Shown piece after piece: positions 17,561 to 26,679 of a stretch of DNA of 64,000 bases. The stretch comes from Acidobacteriota bacterium. Its GTDB lineage: Bacteria; Acidobacteriota; Terriglobia; 20CM-2-55-15. The position numbers and the translations under genes were made by a program. Position 1 is the stretch's first letter, and each line of letters begins with the position of its first letter. Below the pieces are notes generated by a model. That model worked only from the letters and a program-made list of their open reading frames with translations, was not told where the DNA came from and searched no databases. Location: contig JAJEEE010000047.1 in NCBI GenBank assembly GCA_022821145.1, positions 62,001-126,000 of the forward strand, in the 5' to 3' direction.

Positions 17561-17848
17561 ATGGATTTTGTCAGCGTTCGCGAGTTGCGTACCCGATCCG
17601 CGGCCGTGTGGAAGGCTCTGAACCGGGAGAAGGAACTGGTCGTAACCTCGAACGGGAAGCCGATCGCAGTCCTGGCGGCGACCACCGGGTCGACTCTGGA
17701 GGCGTCGTTGGCGGCTCTCCGGCAGGCCCGCGCACAGTTGGCGGTCGCGGCGATGCAGCAGCGTGCTCGAGAGGCCGACGCGGATGCGCTGTCCCTGGAG
17801 GACGTCAATGCGGAGATTCGGGCCGCTCGCCGCCAACGGCCGGAATGA
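17561..17848 (+). CDS. Type II antitoxin, Phd/YefM-like
   Basis: 95 residues from ATG 17561 with GGGAGGG upstream. MDFVSVRELRTRSAAVWKAL followed by ELVVTSNGKPIAVLAAT is the Phd/YefM DNA-binding fold (a 'VS.RELR' start and the 'VT.NGKP.AVL' hairpin). The C-terminal half is charged helix (AREADADALSLEDVNAEIRA), expected to wrap the toxin. It is coupled to the PIN toxin by an ATGA overlap at 17845, and probably represses its own AT-rich promoter. Confidence 0.87.
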   Translation: MDFVSVRELRTRSAAVWKALNREKELVVTSNGKPIAVLAATTGSTLEASLAALRQARAQLAVAAMQQRAREADADALSLEDVNAEIRAARRQRPE

Positions 17849-18249
17849 GGGTCGTGATCGATACCAACGTACTGGTTTCCGGCCTGCTCACGCCGTTCGG
17901 TCCACCGGGCATCATCGTCGCCCTGGTAGCCGCCGGCCGGCTCCGTCCCTGTTACGACGCCAGGATACTCGCCGAATACGACGAGGTCTTGCGGCGTCCG
18001 GCGTTCCCGTTTGCCGACGACGACGTCGTGGCGCTCATGGCGCAGATTCGAGGCGGCGGAGAGCTGGCGACTGCCGAACCGTTGTCTACACCGCTTCCCC
18101 ACCCGAACGATGAACCGTTCCTGGAGGTTGCCGTTTCCGCGATGGCCGAGTATTTGGTGACCGGCAACGTCCGGCACTTCCCCAGCGACCGCCGCTCGGG
18201 CGTTCGCGTCGTCACGCCGCGCGAGCTCTTGGACTCCGGCCTGCGGTAG
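17845..18249 (+). CDS. PIN-domain toxin (putative RNase, VapC-like)
   Basis: 134 residues from ATG 17845, overlapping the antitoxin stop. PIN acidic residues are visible: VIDTNVLVSGLL (first Asp near residue 5), the Glu/Asp pair in DARILAEYDEVLRRP, and HPNDEPFLEVAVSAMAEYLV followed by TGNVRHF. This is the 'putative toxin component near putative type' PIN group (PIN_3-like). It would cleave RNA unless bound by the antitoxin. The module is inserted exactly where the two convergent gsp operons meet, and a 33-bp dispersed repeat begins 22 bp after its stop. Confidence 0.87.
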   Translation: MRVVIDTNVLVSGLLTPFGPPGIIVALVAAGRLRPCYDARILAEYDEVLRRPAFPFADDDVVALMAQIRGGGELATAEPLSTPLPHPNDEPFLEVAVSAMAEYLVTGNVRHFPSDRRSGVRVVTPRELLDSGLR

Positions 18250-18270
18250 ACCCGGAACCTGGGCCGGGAA

Positions 18271-18303
18271 GGTAAGCGTCCTTACGAGACCGTCTACATG
18301 AAT
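18271..18303. repeat. 33-bp dispersed repeat, copy 1
   Basis: Begins GGTAAGCGTC and ends CTACATGAAT. A second copy at 36801-36833 matches 31 of 33 positions, and similarity stops sharply at both ends. It contains GTAAG-CGTC-CTTAC, a small hairpin; the substitution in the other copy keeps a G-U pair. Both copies lie about 22 bp from the end of a toxin gene. No coding or known mobile-element match is apparent. The remainder of 18250-18485 holds no gene I can support. Confidence 0.85.
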
Positions 18304-18485
18304 TGACCTGGATTCGTCATGCTGGCCGGAGGCCGTGAGGGCCGAAGGGGAGGCGTGATGGAGATCGAGGAACGGGAGCGTGTCGCGTCCGAAGCGACGG
18401 ATGCGGTCGAAGGGCCAACCGGACCGGGACCCGTCGTCGGGCCGGTCGCGGTCCACGCCAAGGGTGGACAACGCGTCCGCGCGGG

Positions 18486-19508
18486 TCAGGGCGTCGCGAA
18501 CTCCGGCAGGGCGTCACGCTCCAGCCAAGCCTCCACTCGGCGAAGGACGAGGAGGCCCAGAATCAAGTCCTCCTCGATCCTGAACAGGAACTTCTGGCGG
18601 ACGGCGCGCCGGACGCCGTCCGGGGTCCGGGCGACGGAAAGGATCGCGGGACTGTCCGGCTGGCCGAACTCCATGTAGTCCAACACCGCGGGAGGCAGCG
18701 GGCCGCCGGCCAGCCGGGCCATGTCTTCCGGCCCGGCGATCCGCCGTTCGCGCCTCTCGGCGACGATGCGATCGACGAGCCGCTGGGTCATTCCGGGGAC
18801 GGCCGAAAGGGCCCGGCGCGGCGCCAGGTTGGGATCGACGCCCGGGCCGCCGTCGTCCGTCGTCACGAAAGCGTCCAGCCCGGGCCGCAATGTCACGGAG
18901 CCGGCCTCGTCGACGAGTCGATCGATGAAGTCTCCGCGCGTCAGGCCGCGAATCAGGAGCGGATCGGCGGCCCCCAGCCGGGCGTTGCGTGCGGCATAGC
19001 CCTGGGATGCGTAGCTGAACGATTCCGCCCCGCGCAGCGAGAGCTGGTCGTCCGCGTCGCGCCAGTCTCCCACGGCCGCCGCGATGCGGCCGCCGGTGTC
19101 CGCATCCCCCGTCCAGCGCTCGAAGAAGCGTTCCAGGAGTGGAAGCGGCGCCGTCGAGAGGTTGATCTTCCCGTCGTCCCCCTCCAGGTACAGGTCGACC
19201 TGACCCTCCGGGATCTCGATTCGGTAATGGAAGTCCGGCAAGACCGGGGTGACCGCGGCGGTCCCCAGCGTCGCGTCCGCCACCCGCCAGCCATCGTCGA
19301 CCACGAGGTACCGGGCGAACTCGACGCCGGATTCTGCCAGAAGCTCCGCCGAGAGGCTCTGGCGTTCCGCGATCGCCACCCGCGCCTCCGACCCGACCGA
19401 AGACGCCAGCGTCAGGCCGATGAGCGAGGCCATGGCCACGACCCACAGGACGACGATCAGGACCATGCCCGAATCGGCGCGCCGGATATCGCTGGCCCGG
19501 CGGCTCAT
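18486..19508 (-). CDS. gspK: Minor pseudopilin GspK
   Basis: 340 residues from ATG 19508 (ATGA overlap with gspJ). The leader SRRASDIRRADSG is followed by MVLIVVLWVVAMASLIGLTL, the GspK type, which lacks the usual Glu+5 of other pseudopilins. The helix-rich insertion domain is visible (GRIAAAVGDWRDADDQLSL matches the family 'DWID.D'), with helix-hairpin-helix-like text VDPNLAPRRALSAVPGMTQR. GspK caps the pseudopilus tip with GspI and GspJ. It is the last gene of the minus-strand gspHIJK operon. Confidence 0.88.
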   Translation of the reverse strand: MSRRASDIRRADSGMVLIVVLWVVAMASLIGLTLASSVGSEARVAIAERQSLSAELLAESGVEFARYLVVDDGWRVADATLGTAAVTPVLPDFHYRIEIPEGQVDLYLEGDDGKINLSTAPLPLLERFFERWTGDADTGGRIAAAVGDWRDADDQLSLRGAESFSYASQGYAARNARLGAADPLLIRGLTRGDFIDRLVDEAGSVTLRPGLDAFVTTDDGGPGVDPNLAPRRALSAVPGMTQRLVDRIVAERRERRIAGPEDMARLAGGPLPPAVLDYMEFGQPDSPAILSVARTPDGVRRAVRQKFLFRIEEDLILGLLVLRRVEAWLERDALPEFATP

Positions 19509-20140
19509 TGCAGGCGGGCCCCTTCCCGGGTGGCTCGAAAGGACTCCAGCGCCACGATCTCGTCGCCATCCGGCGCGGCGAAGCGAATCGCGACGGCGGC
19601 GGGCAACCCGTCCCGCGGATCCCATCGTTCCACCCAGCCGCGTTCCAGGCCCCCGGATCCGTCCTGGAAGTACCGAAACTCGACGCCGTCGGCCGCGAAG
19701 AGCCGCCCAGTCCAGTAGGGATCGGTTTCCGGAACGTTCTCGGGCGAGAGGATGCGGTGTTCGGACACTTCGAGCGCCCCGCCGCGATCCGGCCCAGCCG
19801 ACGGTTCCCAGTTCCAGCGAATCCACCGCGGTATCGACGACGGACCGTCGGCGATGCTGGTCGCGCTCACGAACTCGATCCGGTCCGGGGCGCCGGAGAA
19901 CGCGAGGACGCCGCCGGCGCCGACGAGCGGCAAGGCCGCCTGGAGTTGCTCCCGGGCGAGACGCACCGCCGTGTGGCGATCCCGCAACCGGTCGACGGCC
20001 GCGTTGCCCCGCGTCCAGGCCGCGATCCCGACACCCAGCGCCGAGAACGCGCCCACGGTCACGAGCGCCACGATGGCGAAGGCGACCACCACCTCGATCA
20101 GCGTGAAACCACGCTGGGATTCAGTCGAGGGCGACGACAT
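19505..20140 (-). CDS. gspJ: Minor pseudopilin GspJ
   Basis: 211 residues. Prepilin cleavage site: SQRG before FTLIEVVVAFAIVALVTVGA, with Phe at +1 and Glu at +5. FAADGVEFRYFQDG corresponds to the conserved GspJ strand followed by W. Length and the location between gspI and gspK support the call. It overlaps gspI by 20 bp and gspK by 4 bp, so the four pseudopilin genes are translationally coupled. Confidence 0.87.
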   Translation of the reverse strand: MSSPSTESQRGFTLIEVVVAFAIVALVTVGAFSALGVGIAAWTRGNAAVDRLRDRHTAVRLAREQLQAALPLVGAGGVLAFSGAPDRIEFVSATSIADGPSSIPRWIRWNWEPSAGPDRGGALEVSEHRILSPENVPETDPYWTGRLFAADGVEFRYFQDGSGGLERGWVERWDPRDGLPAAVAIRFAAPDGDEIVALESFRATREGARLQ

Positions 20141-20543
20141 CGAGTTGGTCGGCCAACCGCGCGCCTTCGGGCGGCGGGGCTTCCTGAAAACGGTAGGTGT
20201 GGAACGTCATCTCGGCGCCGTCGCGGCGGACCGTGACGGAAATCTTGACGATGTGCTCGGACGCCGACTCGCGGTCGCCGGCGAAGAACGATGTCTGGAC
20301 ACGCCACTCCGCCCCGTCCGCGAATCGGCCCGCCGCCTCCTGATCGGCGGGCAACGCCTCGACCAGCTTCACCTCGGCCAGCTTGGACCGCGCATGGCGG
20401 GTGAGCACATGGGCGGCTTCGACGCGGGAAATGCCCCGGAGCGATACCGACATCTGCGCGAAGATCGCGGTGAGGGTCAATCCGAGGATCGTCGTCGCCA
20501 CGAGGACTTCGATCAACGTGAACCCGCCCTCGACGCGCTTCAC
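20121..20543 (-). CDS. gspI: Minor pseudopilin GspI
   Basis: 140 residues from ATG 20543. MKRVEGG then FTLIEVLVATTILGLTLTAI is a canonical prepilin leader and transmembrane helix, with Phe+1 and Glu+5. The short C-terminal domain ends with HTYRFQEAPPPEG. GspI seeds assembly of the pseudopilus tip complex. It overlaps gspH at its start by four bases and gspJ at its end. Confidence 0.85.
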   Translation of the reverse strand: MKRVEGGFTLIEVLVATTILGLTLTAIFAQMSVSLRGISRVEAAHVLTRHARSKLAEVKLVEALPADQEAAGRFADGAEWRVQTSFFAGDRESASEHIVKISVTVRRDGAEMTFHTYRFQEAPPPEGARLADQLDVVALD

Positions 20544-20980
20544 GGCGCCTCCTCGACGAAGCGGATCGCGCCCGGCGCCGGCCCCAGCTCGACGACGCCC
20601 CGGCGGCCGCGCCGGTTCTCCAGTTCCAGGCGTTCCGGCCCGACGATCTGCCCGGAGCCGAGCAGCAGGTAGGTCACCGGGGCCCCGTCACCGATGCGGA
20701 TCGAGGCATCCAGCGCCGTCCGACGCGAGGACCCGGCGCCGATGAGAACCGCCTCCCCGTCTTCGACGCGCACGGCCAGGGATTCCTGCCGCATGCGCGC
20801 GTCCGCCTGCGTTCGCCGCAATACGGAGACGATCTGCCGTCCGGTCGAACGCAGCGTCATGTTCTCGAGCCCCGCGCCGATCGACGGGCCGACGAACGCC
20901 GCGGCCAGCGCGACGAGGGCCACGACGACGAGCGTCTCGATCAGGGAGATGCCGGATGCGCGGCGGACAGTGACCTTCAT
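20540..20980 (-). CDS. gspH: Minor pseudopilin GspH
   Basis: 146 residues from ATG 20980 (upstream in-frame Mets give no prepilin leader). MKVTVRRASG then ISLIETLVVVALVALAAAF is the prepilin site, with Ile at +1 and Glu at +5. RQIVSVLRRTQADARMRQES matches the GspH helix followed by strands (SLAVRVEDGEAVLI). First gene of the gspH-I-J-K operon, which points towards the gspE-D operon; together they supply every core component except a prepilin peptidase. Confidence 0.85.
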   Translation of the reverse strand: MKVTVRRASGISLIETLVVVALVALAAAFVGPSIGAGLENMTLRSTGRQIVSVLRRTQADARMRQESLAVRVEDGEAVLIGAGSSRRTALDASIRIGDGAPVTYLLLGSGQIVGPERLELENRRGRRGVVELGPAPGAIRFVEEAP

Positions 20981-21049
20981 TGCGCCCTCGCGGTTCAAGG
21001 ACGCCTGGGGAGGCCGAAAAGACGAACGCCGGGGACGAACTCGCACGCT

Positions 21050-22162
21050 TTACCCGGCGGGACGGCCACGGCGGAACTCGCCGACGCGTTCGATGACGTA
21101 GTCGACCTCCGCGTCGCGAAGCTCGGGAAAGATCGGAAGCGCCAGGCACGTCCGGGCCGCCTCCTCGGCCGCGGGACAATCGCCCGGACGGCCCGTCATC
21201 GGCGCCAGCCCTTCCTGCAAGTGGAGCGGGAGCGGGTAGTAGACGCGCGTCCCGACGCCGCCATCGCGGAGATGGGCGGCCAACGCGTCCCGGTCGGCCG
21301 TGCGGATGACGAACTGGTGATACACGGGCCGGTTGAGGGCGCTCGGCGCGGGAACGGCCACGATCCCGTCCAGGCCGCTACGATAACGATCGGCGATCGC
21401 CCGGCGCCGCGCGTTCCATTCCTCGACATGGGGCAGGCACACCCGGAGAGCGGCGGCCTGGATCGCGTCCAGCCGGCTGTTGACGCCAAGGATCGTGTGC
21501 CGGTAACCGCCCACGTCGCCGTGGACGCGCAGCAGCCGCAGGCGGCGCGCGACGGCGTCGTCTCCGGTCACCACCATGCCCGCGTCGCCGATCGCCGCCA
21601 GGTTCTTCGTGGGATAGAACGAGAAGCATCCGGAGAAGCCCATGGTCCCCGCGCATCGGCCCCCGTGACGGGCGCCGAAAGCCTGCGCCGCGTCTTCGAT
21701 GACCGGCACGCCGTGTGCGTCGGCGATGGCCCGGATTCGGCGCATGTCGGCGCAGTCCCCGTAGAGGTGCGCCACGACGACGGCGCGCGTCCGGGACGTG
21801 ATCCGGCGCCGCACCTCGTCGGGGTCCACCTGGAACGTGTGAACGTCGATATCGGCGAAGGCGACGCGCGCCCCGAGCCGCAGCGGCGTCGACGCGGTCG
21901 AGAAGAAGGAGAACGCCGGGACGATCACCTCGTCTCCCGGCCCGATCCCCGCCGCCATCAGCGAGAGCAGGAGCGCGTCGGACCCGGACGCGACGCCGAC
22001 GGCGTGCTTCACCTCGAGCGAGTCGGCGATCTTCCGTTCCACGTCGTCGACGACCGCGCCCAGGACGAACCGGTGGGAATCCACAACGTCCATCAGCGCC
22101 CGGGACAAGTCGTCTCGCAGCCGCCGCGTCTGACGTCCCAGGTCGAAGAACGGCACCGTCAT
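21050..22162 (-). CDS. DegT/DnrJ/EryC1 family PLP-dependent sugar aminotransferase
   Basis: 370 residues from ATG 22162 (MTVPFFDLGRQTRRLRDDLS). Family marks are VASGSDALLLSLMAAGIGPG, VIVPAFSFFSTAS, FADIDVHTFQVDPD, VIEDAAQAFGARHGGR, and the PLP-lysine segment CFSFYPTKNLAAIGDAGMVV, followed by NSRLDAIQAAALRV. These enzymes aminate nucleotide-linked keto-sugars for surface glycans or natural products. The substrate is not clear from sequence. It is convergent with nothing and lies 70 bp upstream of gspH on the same strand, so it may share transcripts with it. Confidence 0.9.
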   Translation of the reverse strand: MTVPFFDLGRQTRRLRDDLSRALMDVVDSHRFVLGAVVDDVERKIADSLEVKHAVGVASGSDALLLSLMAAGIGPGDEVIVPAFSFFSTASTPLRLGARVAFADIDVHTFQVDPDEVRRRITSRTRAVVVAHLYGDCADMRRIRAIADAHGVPVIEDAAQAFGARHGGRCAGTMGFSGCFSFYPTKNLAAIGDAGMVVTGDDAVARRLRLLRVHGDVGGYRHTILGVNSRLDAIQAAALRVCLPHVEEWNARRRAIADRYRSGLDGIVAVPAPSALNRPVYHQFVIRTADRDALAAHLRDGGVGTRVYYPLPLHLQEGLAPMTGRPGDCPAAEEAARTCLALPIFPELRDAEVDYVIERVGEFRRGRPAG

Positions 22163-22317
22163 GCCGCCGGCCGCCGCCGGGGTCCCGCCGTGGCCCACCG
22201 TCTCCCGTTGCTCGTTCACGCGACTCCCGCCCAACCTTCCCGCCGGATCGGCGTCGAAACATATTCCGGCACGGCGACAGCAGCGTACGGGCTGGCATCG
22301 GTTAAAATCAACAGCGC

Positions 22318-23154
22318 ATGGAGTTCATCATGAGTTCGAACCGAATGGCCCGCTGGCTTCCCATCGTGTTTCTCGTCCCGGCCGTCGCCGTCACGGAAGG
22401 TGTCGCCCAGGAAGGCGAGCTCCGGGACGAACCGCCGCCGATACCCGTCGAGGAGATTATCGACCAGTTCGTCGCCAAGGAAACCGAGTTCGCCCAGGCC
22501 CGCGCCAACTATACGTACCGGCAGGACATCACCGTTCACGAGCTCGACGCGGACGATCGCGTCGGCGGCGAGTACCGGATGGTGAGCGAGATCCTCTTCG
22601 AGGACAACGGCCGGACGCGGACCGAGCGCATCGTCTTCGCACCGCAGAGCACGCTGGAGCGGATCCAGTTGACGCCCCAGGACCTGGAACGGTACGAGTC
22701 GATCCAGCCGTTCGTGATGACCGAGGCGGAGGTCCATCTCTACGACATCGAATACACCGGCAAGCAGCAGATCGACGAGATCGACTGCTACGTGTTCGAG
22801 GTCGGACCCCGCGTGATGGAGGAGGGCGAGCTCTACTTCGAAGGCCGGATCTGGGTGGACGACCTCGATCTCCAGATCGTGAAGACGTTCGGCAAGACCG
22901 TTCCGGACATCCGTGACGGGGACCAGGACAACCTGTTCCCCCGTTTCGAAACCTATCGCCAGCAGATCGACGGCGTGTACTGGTTCCCCACCTACACGCG
23001 CGCGCTCGACACGCTCGAGTTCCGGACCGGGCCCGTGCGCATCCGGGAAGTCATCCGATACGAGGATTACCAGCGATTCGAGGCCGACGTGTCGCTGACC
23101 TTCGGCGATGAAGTCGAAGTGGACGCGCCGCCCGACGAGGAACCCGACAACTGA
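22318..23154 (+). CDS. Secreted protein of unknown function (LolA/lipoprotein-sorting-like fold possible)
   Basis: 278 residues from ATG 22318; ATG 22330 is also possible. Signal peptide: SNRMARWLPIVFLVPAVAVT with cleavage before QEGELRDEPP. The mature part is rich in beta strands with acidic and aromatic residues (YTYRQDITVHELDADDRVGG; IEYTGKQQIDEIDCYVFEVG; FEGRIWVDDLDLQIVKTFGK). The 'FEG.IWVD..DL.IVKT.G' line recalls acidobacterial outer-membrane lipoprotein-sorting (LolA-like) proteins. No catalytic motif is visible. It ends in an acidic tail. Confidence 0.72.
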   Translation: MEFIMSSNRMARWLPIVFLVPAVAVTEGVAQEGELRDEPPPIPVEEIIDQFVAKETEFAQARANYTYRQDITVHELDADDRVGGEYRMVSEILFEDNGRTRTERIVFAPQSTLERIQLTPQDLERYESIQPFVMTEAEVHLYDIEYTGKQQIDEIDCYVFEVGPRVMEEGELYFEGRIWVDDLDLQIVKTFGKTVPDIRDGDQDNLFPRFETYRQQIDGVYWFPTYTRALDTLEFRTGPVRIREVIRYEDYQRFEADVSLTFGDEVEVDAPPDEEPDN

Positions 23155-23185
23155 GACCGCGCCTCGGGGTGGCGGAATCGCCGGC

Positions 23186-24769
23186 CTACGGCAACAGCGT
23201 CATCAACTCCGACTCGATTTCCGGATATTCGTCCGACAGATCCGTGGTCTCACCCGGGTCGTCGGCCAGGTGGAACAACATCCATTCCGCGGGCTCGGCG
23301 CCGCCGCCCGCGCCGGACCCCGGCGGCCCGCCGATGATCTTCCACGGCCACCGCACCAGGGCGCGGCTCCGCGCGGTCAACAGGGGCACGGCCTCCACGT
23401 GCACCGGCGCGGGGTCTCCTTCGACGCGCCCCCAGAAGGAGCGGCCTCGGACCGGAACGACTTCGCGTCCCTCGAAAACGGCGCCCGGCGGGTCCCCGCC
23501 CGCGATCTCGACGAACGTGGGGAGCACGTCCATGACGGTGAGAAACGTGCGGTCCAGACCGCCCTTGTCGGCGACCGACGGGTAGCGCACGAACGCCGAC
23601 GACAACGTCCCGCCCGAGTGCAGCGAACTCTTGGTGTCCCGATAGGGCGCCATCGCCGCTTCGGCCCATCCCTGCCCGTAACCGACGAAGGAATTCGCGC
23701 GGCCCACGTTGGCCAGGCTGTTGTCCTCCACGCCCCGCGGGATGGTCTGGGGATCGGGGTCCCGTTCGCCTCCGGCCGCACCGTTGTCCGACATGAAGAC
23801 GATCACGGTGTCATCGAGCGCGCCCGCCTCTTGCAGGTAATCGATCAACCGGCCCGCATGGTAGTCCATGTTCTCGACCATGGCCGCGTAGATCTCCATG
23901 GTTCGGGCCGACATGCGCTTCTCGTCGTCATCCAGAGTGTCCCAGCGCGCCGCTTCGCTGACGTAGTCCTCCAGTCCCAGCCCCTCGGGCAGGACGCCCA
24001 ACTCCGTCGCTCCCGTCACGCGGGCTTCACGCAGGACGTCGTAACCCGCGTCGTAGCGGCCGCGATATCGGTCGATCCAGTCCTCGGGGGCCTGCAGCGG
24101 CCAGTGCGGCGCGGTCAGCGCGAGATACCCGAACCAGGGGACGCCGTCACCCGCGTTCCGCTCGATCTGCTCGATCAGCTTGTCGGTGTACAGCCTCGTG
24201 GAGTACCACCCCTCCGGCGGGTCCGTGCGTTCGCCGTTCTCGCGATAGGCGACCGATGTCGGCGGAAAGTTGCTCGGGCCCATATGGCTGTCTCCCGCCC
24301 TGACGAGCGCATACGTCGATTCGAAACCGCGCCGCGACGGGCTGTCCCGGTCGTCGATCCCCAGGTTCCACTTGCCGGCCATATAGGTGTGATAACCCAG
24401 CGCGCGGATGCGTTCCGGGAGCAGAGCCACCTCCGGGAGCGGGGGGTCGTCGAGTGCGAGGACCCCGGCTTCGACCGTCGTCGTGCCGGACATCAGCATG
24501 CCTCGTGTGGGCGCACAGCTTGGCCCGACGTGGAAATTGGCGAAACGGACTCCTTCGAAGGCCAACCGGTCGAGGTTGGGCGTGGCGATCTCGCCGCCGA
24601 AAGCTCCCAGATCCGTATATCCCATGTCGTCCGCAAGGATCAGCAGGATGTTCGGCCGCGAGTCGGCCACTCCGGCCGTCGACTCCGGGTCTGCGTCCGG
24701 CGCGCCGCAGCCGGCCGTCAACGCCAGGAGAAGGAATCCGGCCGCGCGGCGCCTGAAGAACACCGGCAT
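23186..24769 (-). CDS. Exported sulfatase (arylsulfatase family, Cys-type) lipoprotein
   Basis: 527 residues from ATG 24769. The leader ends in a lipobox-like LLALTAGC. RPNILLILADDMGYTDLGAF supplies the calcium-binding Asp pair; SCAPTRGMLMSG carries CxPxR with Cys near residue 85, the residue converted to formylglycine in Cys-type sulfatases. GKWNLGIDDRDSP, APHWPLQAP and VFMSDNGAAGGE complete the active site. It hydrolyses a sulfate ester; the substrate is unknown. It starts 3 bp after the PD40 gene, forming an operon with that and a ModA-like protein. Confidence 0.92.
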   Translation of the reverse strand: MPVFFRRRAAGFLLLALTAGCGAPDADPESTAGVADSRPNILLILADDMGYTDLGAFGGEIATPNLDRLAFEGVRFANFHVGPSCAPTRGMLMSGTTTVEAGVLALDDPPLPEVALLPERIRALGYHTYMAGKWNLGIDDRDSPSRRGFESTYALVRAGDSHMGPSNFPPTSVAYRENGERTDPPEGWYSTRLYTDKLIEQIERNAGDGVPWFGYLALTAPHWPLQAPEDWIDRYRGRYDAGYDVLREARVTGATELGVLPEGLGLEDYVSEAARWDTLDDDEKRMSARTMEIYAAMVENMDYHAGRLIDYLQEAGALDDTVIVFMSDNGAAGGERDPDPQTIPRGVEDNSLANVGRANSFVGYGQGWAEAAMAPYRDTKSSLHSGGTLSSAFVRYPSVADKGGLDRTFLTVMDVLPTFVEIAGGDPPGAVFEGREVVPVRGRSFWGRVEGDPAPVHVEAVPLLTARSRALVRWPWKIIGGPPGSGAGGGAEPAEWMLFHLADDPGETTDLSDEYPEIESELMTLLP

Positions 24770-24772
24770 TCT

Positions 24773-26617
24773 CTACTGTCCCATGCCCTCGGCAGGCAGC
24801 CACGCGGGCGTGCCTTCCTCGTACTGGTTGTCGGTCAGGGGCCGCTGGTTCGAACCGTCGGCATCCATGATGAACAACTCGGCGTACGGCTGCGGCTGGT
24901 TGATCGTCAGCGGGGACTCGTCCTTGTAGCCGAAGCGCGAGCTGCTCCACAGGATGTGCTCGCCGTCGGGCGACCAGTGGGAATGCGCGTCGTTGCCTTC
25001 CGCGTCGGTCAGCCGCTTCAGACCGGTCCCGTCGGGACGGATGGTCCAGATGTCGAACTCGTCGTACGGGTAGCGTTCGTCCGGCGCGTACCGGGTGAAC
25101 ATGATCTGGTCGCCCTTCGGCGACCACTGCGGCAGCGTATCGTAGTCCGTGGTCAGAACACGGACCTCGCCGGTGGCGATGTCGGCGATCCGCAGGCCTT
25201 CGCCCGCCTCGTTGTCGGTCCAGTAACGAAACACGACCTGCGTTCCATCGGGCGACACGCTCGGAAAACCGGCGTTCCCCGGTTCGTCGGTCACCGCGTG
25301 CGGTTCGGAGCCGTCCGGCCGGATTCTCCAGATCTGGGCCGGTTGGCTGGTGCGCCCGCCGAAGAAGGCGCCGGCTCCGAACGCCAGCCATTCCCCGTCG
25401 CGCGTCCACTCCAGGCCCATCACCGTGACATCGTCCTGGTAGACGCGCCGCGGGTTGGTGCCGTCGGCATCCCACATCACCAGCGCCATGCGGTCGCCGC
25501 TGGGCGTTCGCTCGCTCACGACGAGAGTCTTGCCGTCCGGTGAGATGGCCGGCCATCCGCTGGCGTGGACGAGTTCGAACCCGGGATCCTCCACCGTGCC
25601 GAGCAGTTTCGCGCCCGGCGTGTTGGTGTAATGGTGCATGGTCTCCAACTGCCCGGCCTGATAGACGACCCGCGCGCCGTCCGGGGACCACGCAGGATGG
25701 GACAGGTCACGGGGAGCGGCCGCCTCGCCGCTGGTGAACGTCAGCGTCCCGGTTCCCCGCGTCTTGACCCAGTAGCCGATGCGATCCGGCGCGAGGAACT
25801 GCGGGGCTACTTTCAATCCGGGACCGGAGACGTGAACGGTGCGCTCGCCCGTAGCCACGTCCATGGAGACAATCCTGGACGTCCCGCGTCCGAAATGGGC
25901 TCCGAAGGTCTCCACCACGGGCATCTCGTAGAACACGATGCGGCGTCCGTCGGCGGACCAACTCGGCGATCCCGCGCTCATTTCCGGGTCCGACGTGAGC
26001 TTGCGCAGGCCGGCGCCGTCCACGCCGATCAGGTAGATGCTGGCCCATTGCACATGTTCCCACTTGCCGGCGGGGCCGGGATAGCCCTGGTGAGGCTGTC
26101 CGGCGCCCCGGTCGGAGGAAAAGGCGATCGTCCGCCCGTCCGGAGACCATCTCGGGCGGAAGTCGCCCCCCGCCGCATCGGTCAGGTTGCGTACCCGGCG
26201 GGTTTCCAGATCCAGGATGAAGATGTCCGTCGAACCTGCGTCCCGGCTCGAGACGAACGCCAGGGACCGGTTGTCGGGCGACAGGGCCGCCTGATCGTCG
26301 AAAGCCGGGGAATCGGTCAGCCGCTCCAGACCGGTCCCGTCCGCACGAATGCGGTAGATGTCCGCGGAACCGTTCCGTTCCGACGTGAAGACAACCCACC
26401 GGCCATCGTGCGAAAACGAGGCGTTGTAGTCCAACTCGGCGCCCGCCGCCAGCTTGCGCGGGTTACTGCCGTCCGCGTCGGCGATCATCAACTCGGAACG
26501 CAACGGTTGATACTGGTCCACGAAAATGCGACCCGCATCCTGCGCGTCCAGAGTCGCCCCGAAACTCAGCGCCACAACCAGGGACACGATCGCGGCGCGC
26601 GCCACGCAACCTCTCAT
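24773..26617 (-). CDS. Secreted PD40/TolB-like beta-propeller protein
   Basis: 614 residues from ATG 26617. Signal peptide [20 protein letters not shown], cleaved near LDAQDAG. About ten PD40 repeats follow, with the pattern 'W(S)PDGR.I.F' ([60 protein letters not shown]). No C-terminal peptidase or amidohydrolase domain is present, so it is a pure propeller, perhaps a binding or scaffold protein. It is co-transcribed with the sulfatase downstream; the ModA-like gene is 62 bp upstream. Confidence 0.9.
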   Translation of the reverse strand: MRGCVARAAIVSLVVALSFGATLDAQDAGRIFVDQYQPLRSELMIADADGSNPRKLAAGAELDYNASFSHDGRWVVFTSERNGSADIYRIRADGTGLERLTDSPAFDDQAALSPDNRSLAFVSSRDAGSTDIFILDLETRRVRNLTDAAGGDFRPRWSPDGRTIAFSSDRGAGQPHQGYPGPAGKWEHVQWASIYLIGVDGAGLRKLTSDPEMSAGSPSWSADGRRIVFYEMPVVETFGAHFGRGTSRIVSMDVATGERTVHVSGPGLKVAPQFLAPDRIGYWVKTRGTGTLTFTSGEAAAPRDLSHPAWSPDGARVVYQAGQLETMHHYTNTPGAKLLGTVEDPGFELVHASGWPAISPDGKTLVVSERTPSGDRMALVMWDADGTNPRRVYQDDVTVMGLEWTRDGEWLAFGAGAFFGGRTSQPAQIWRIRPDGSEPHAVTDEPGNAGFPSVSPDGTQVVFRYWTDNEAGEGLRIADIATGEVRVLTTDYDTLPQWSPKGDQIMFTRYAPDERYPYDEFDIWTIRPDGTGLKRLTDAEGNDAHSHWSPDGEHILWSSSRFGYKDESPLTINQPQPYAELFIMDADGSNQRPLTDNQYEEGTPAWLPAEGMGQ

Positions 26618-26679
26618 GGTCGTCCTCCTCGGCGCAGACTACGCCGTCGCCGGCCGGACCGCAATCGTTAAGCCCGTCG

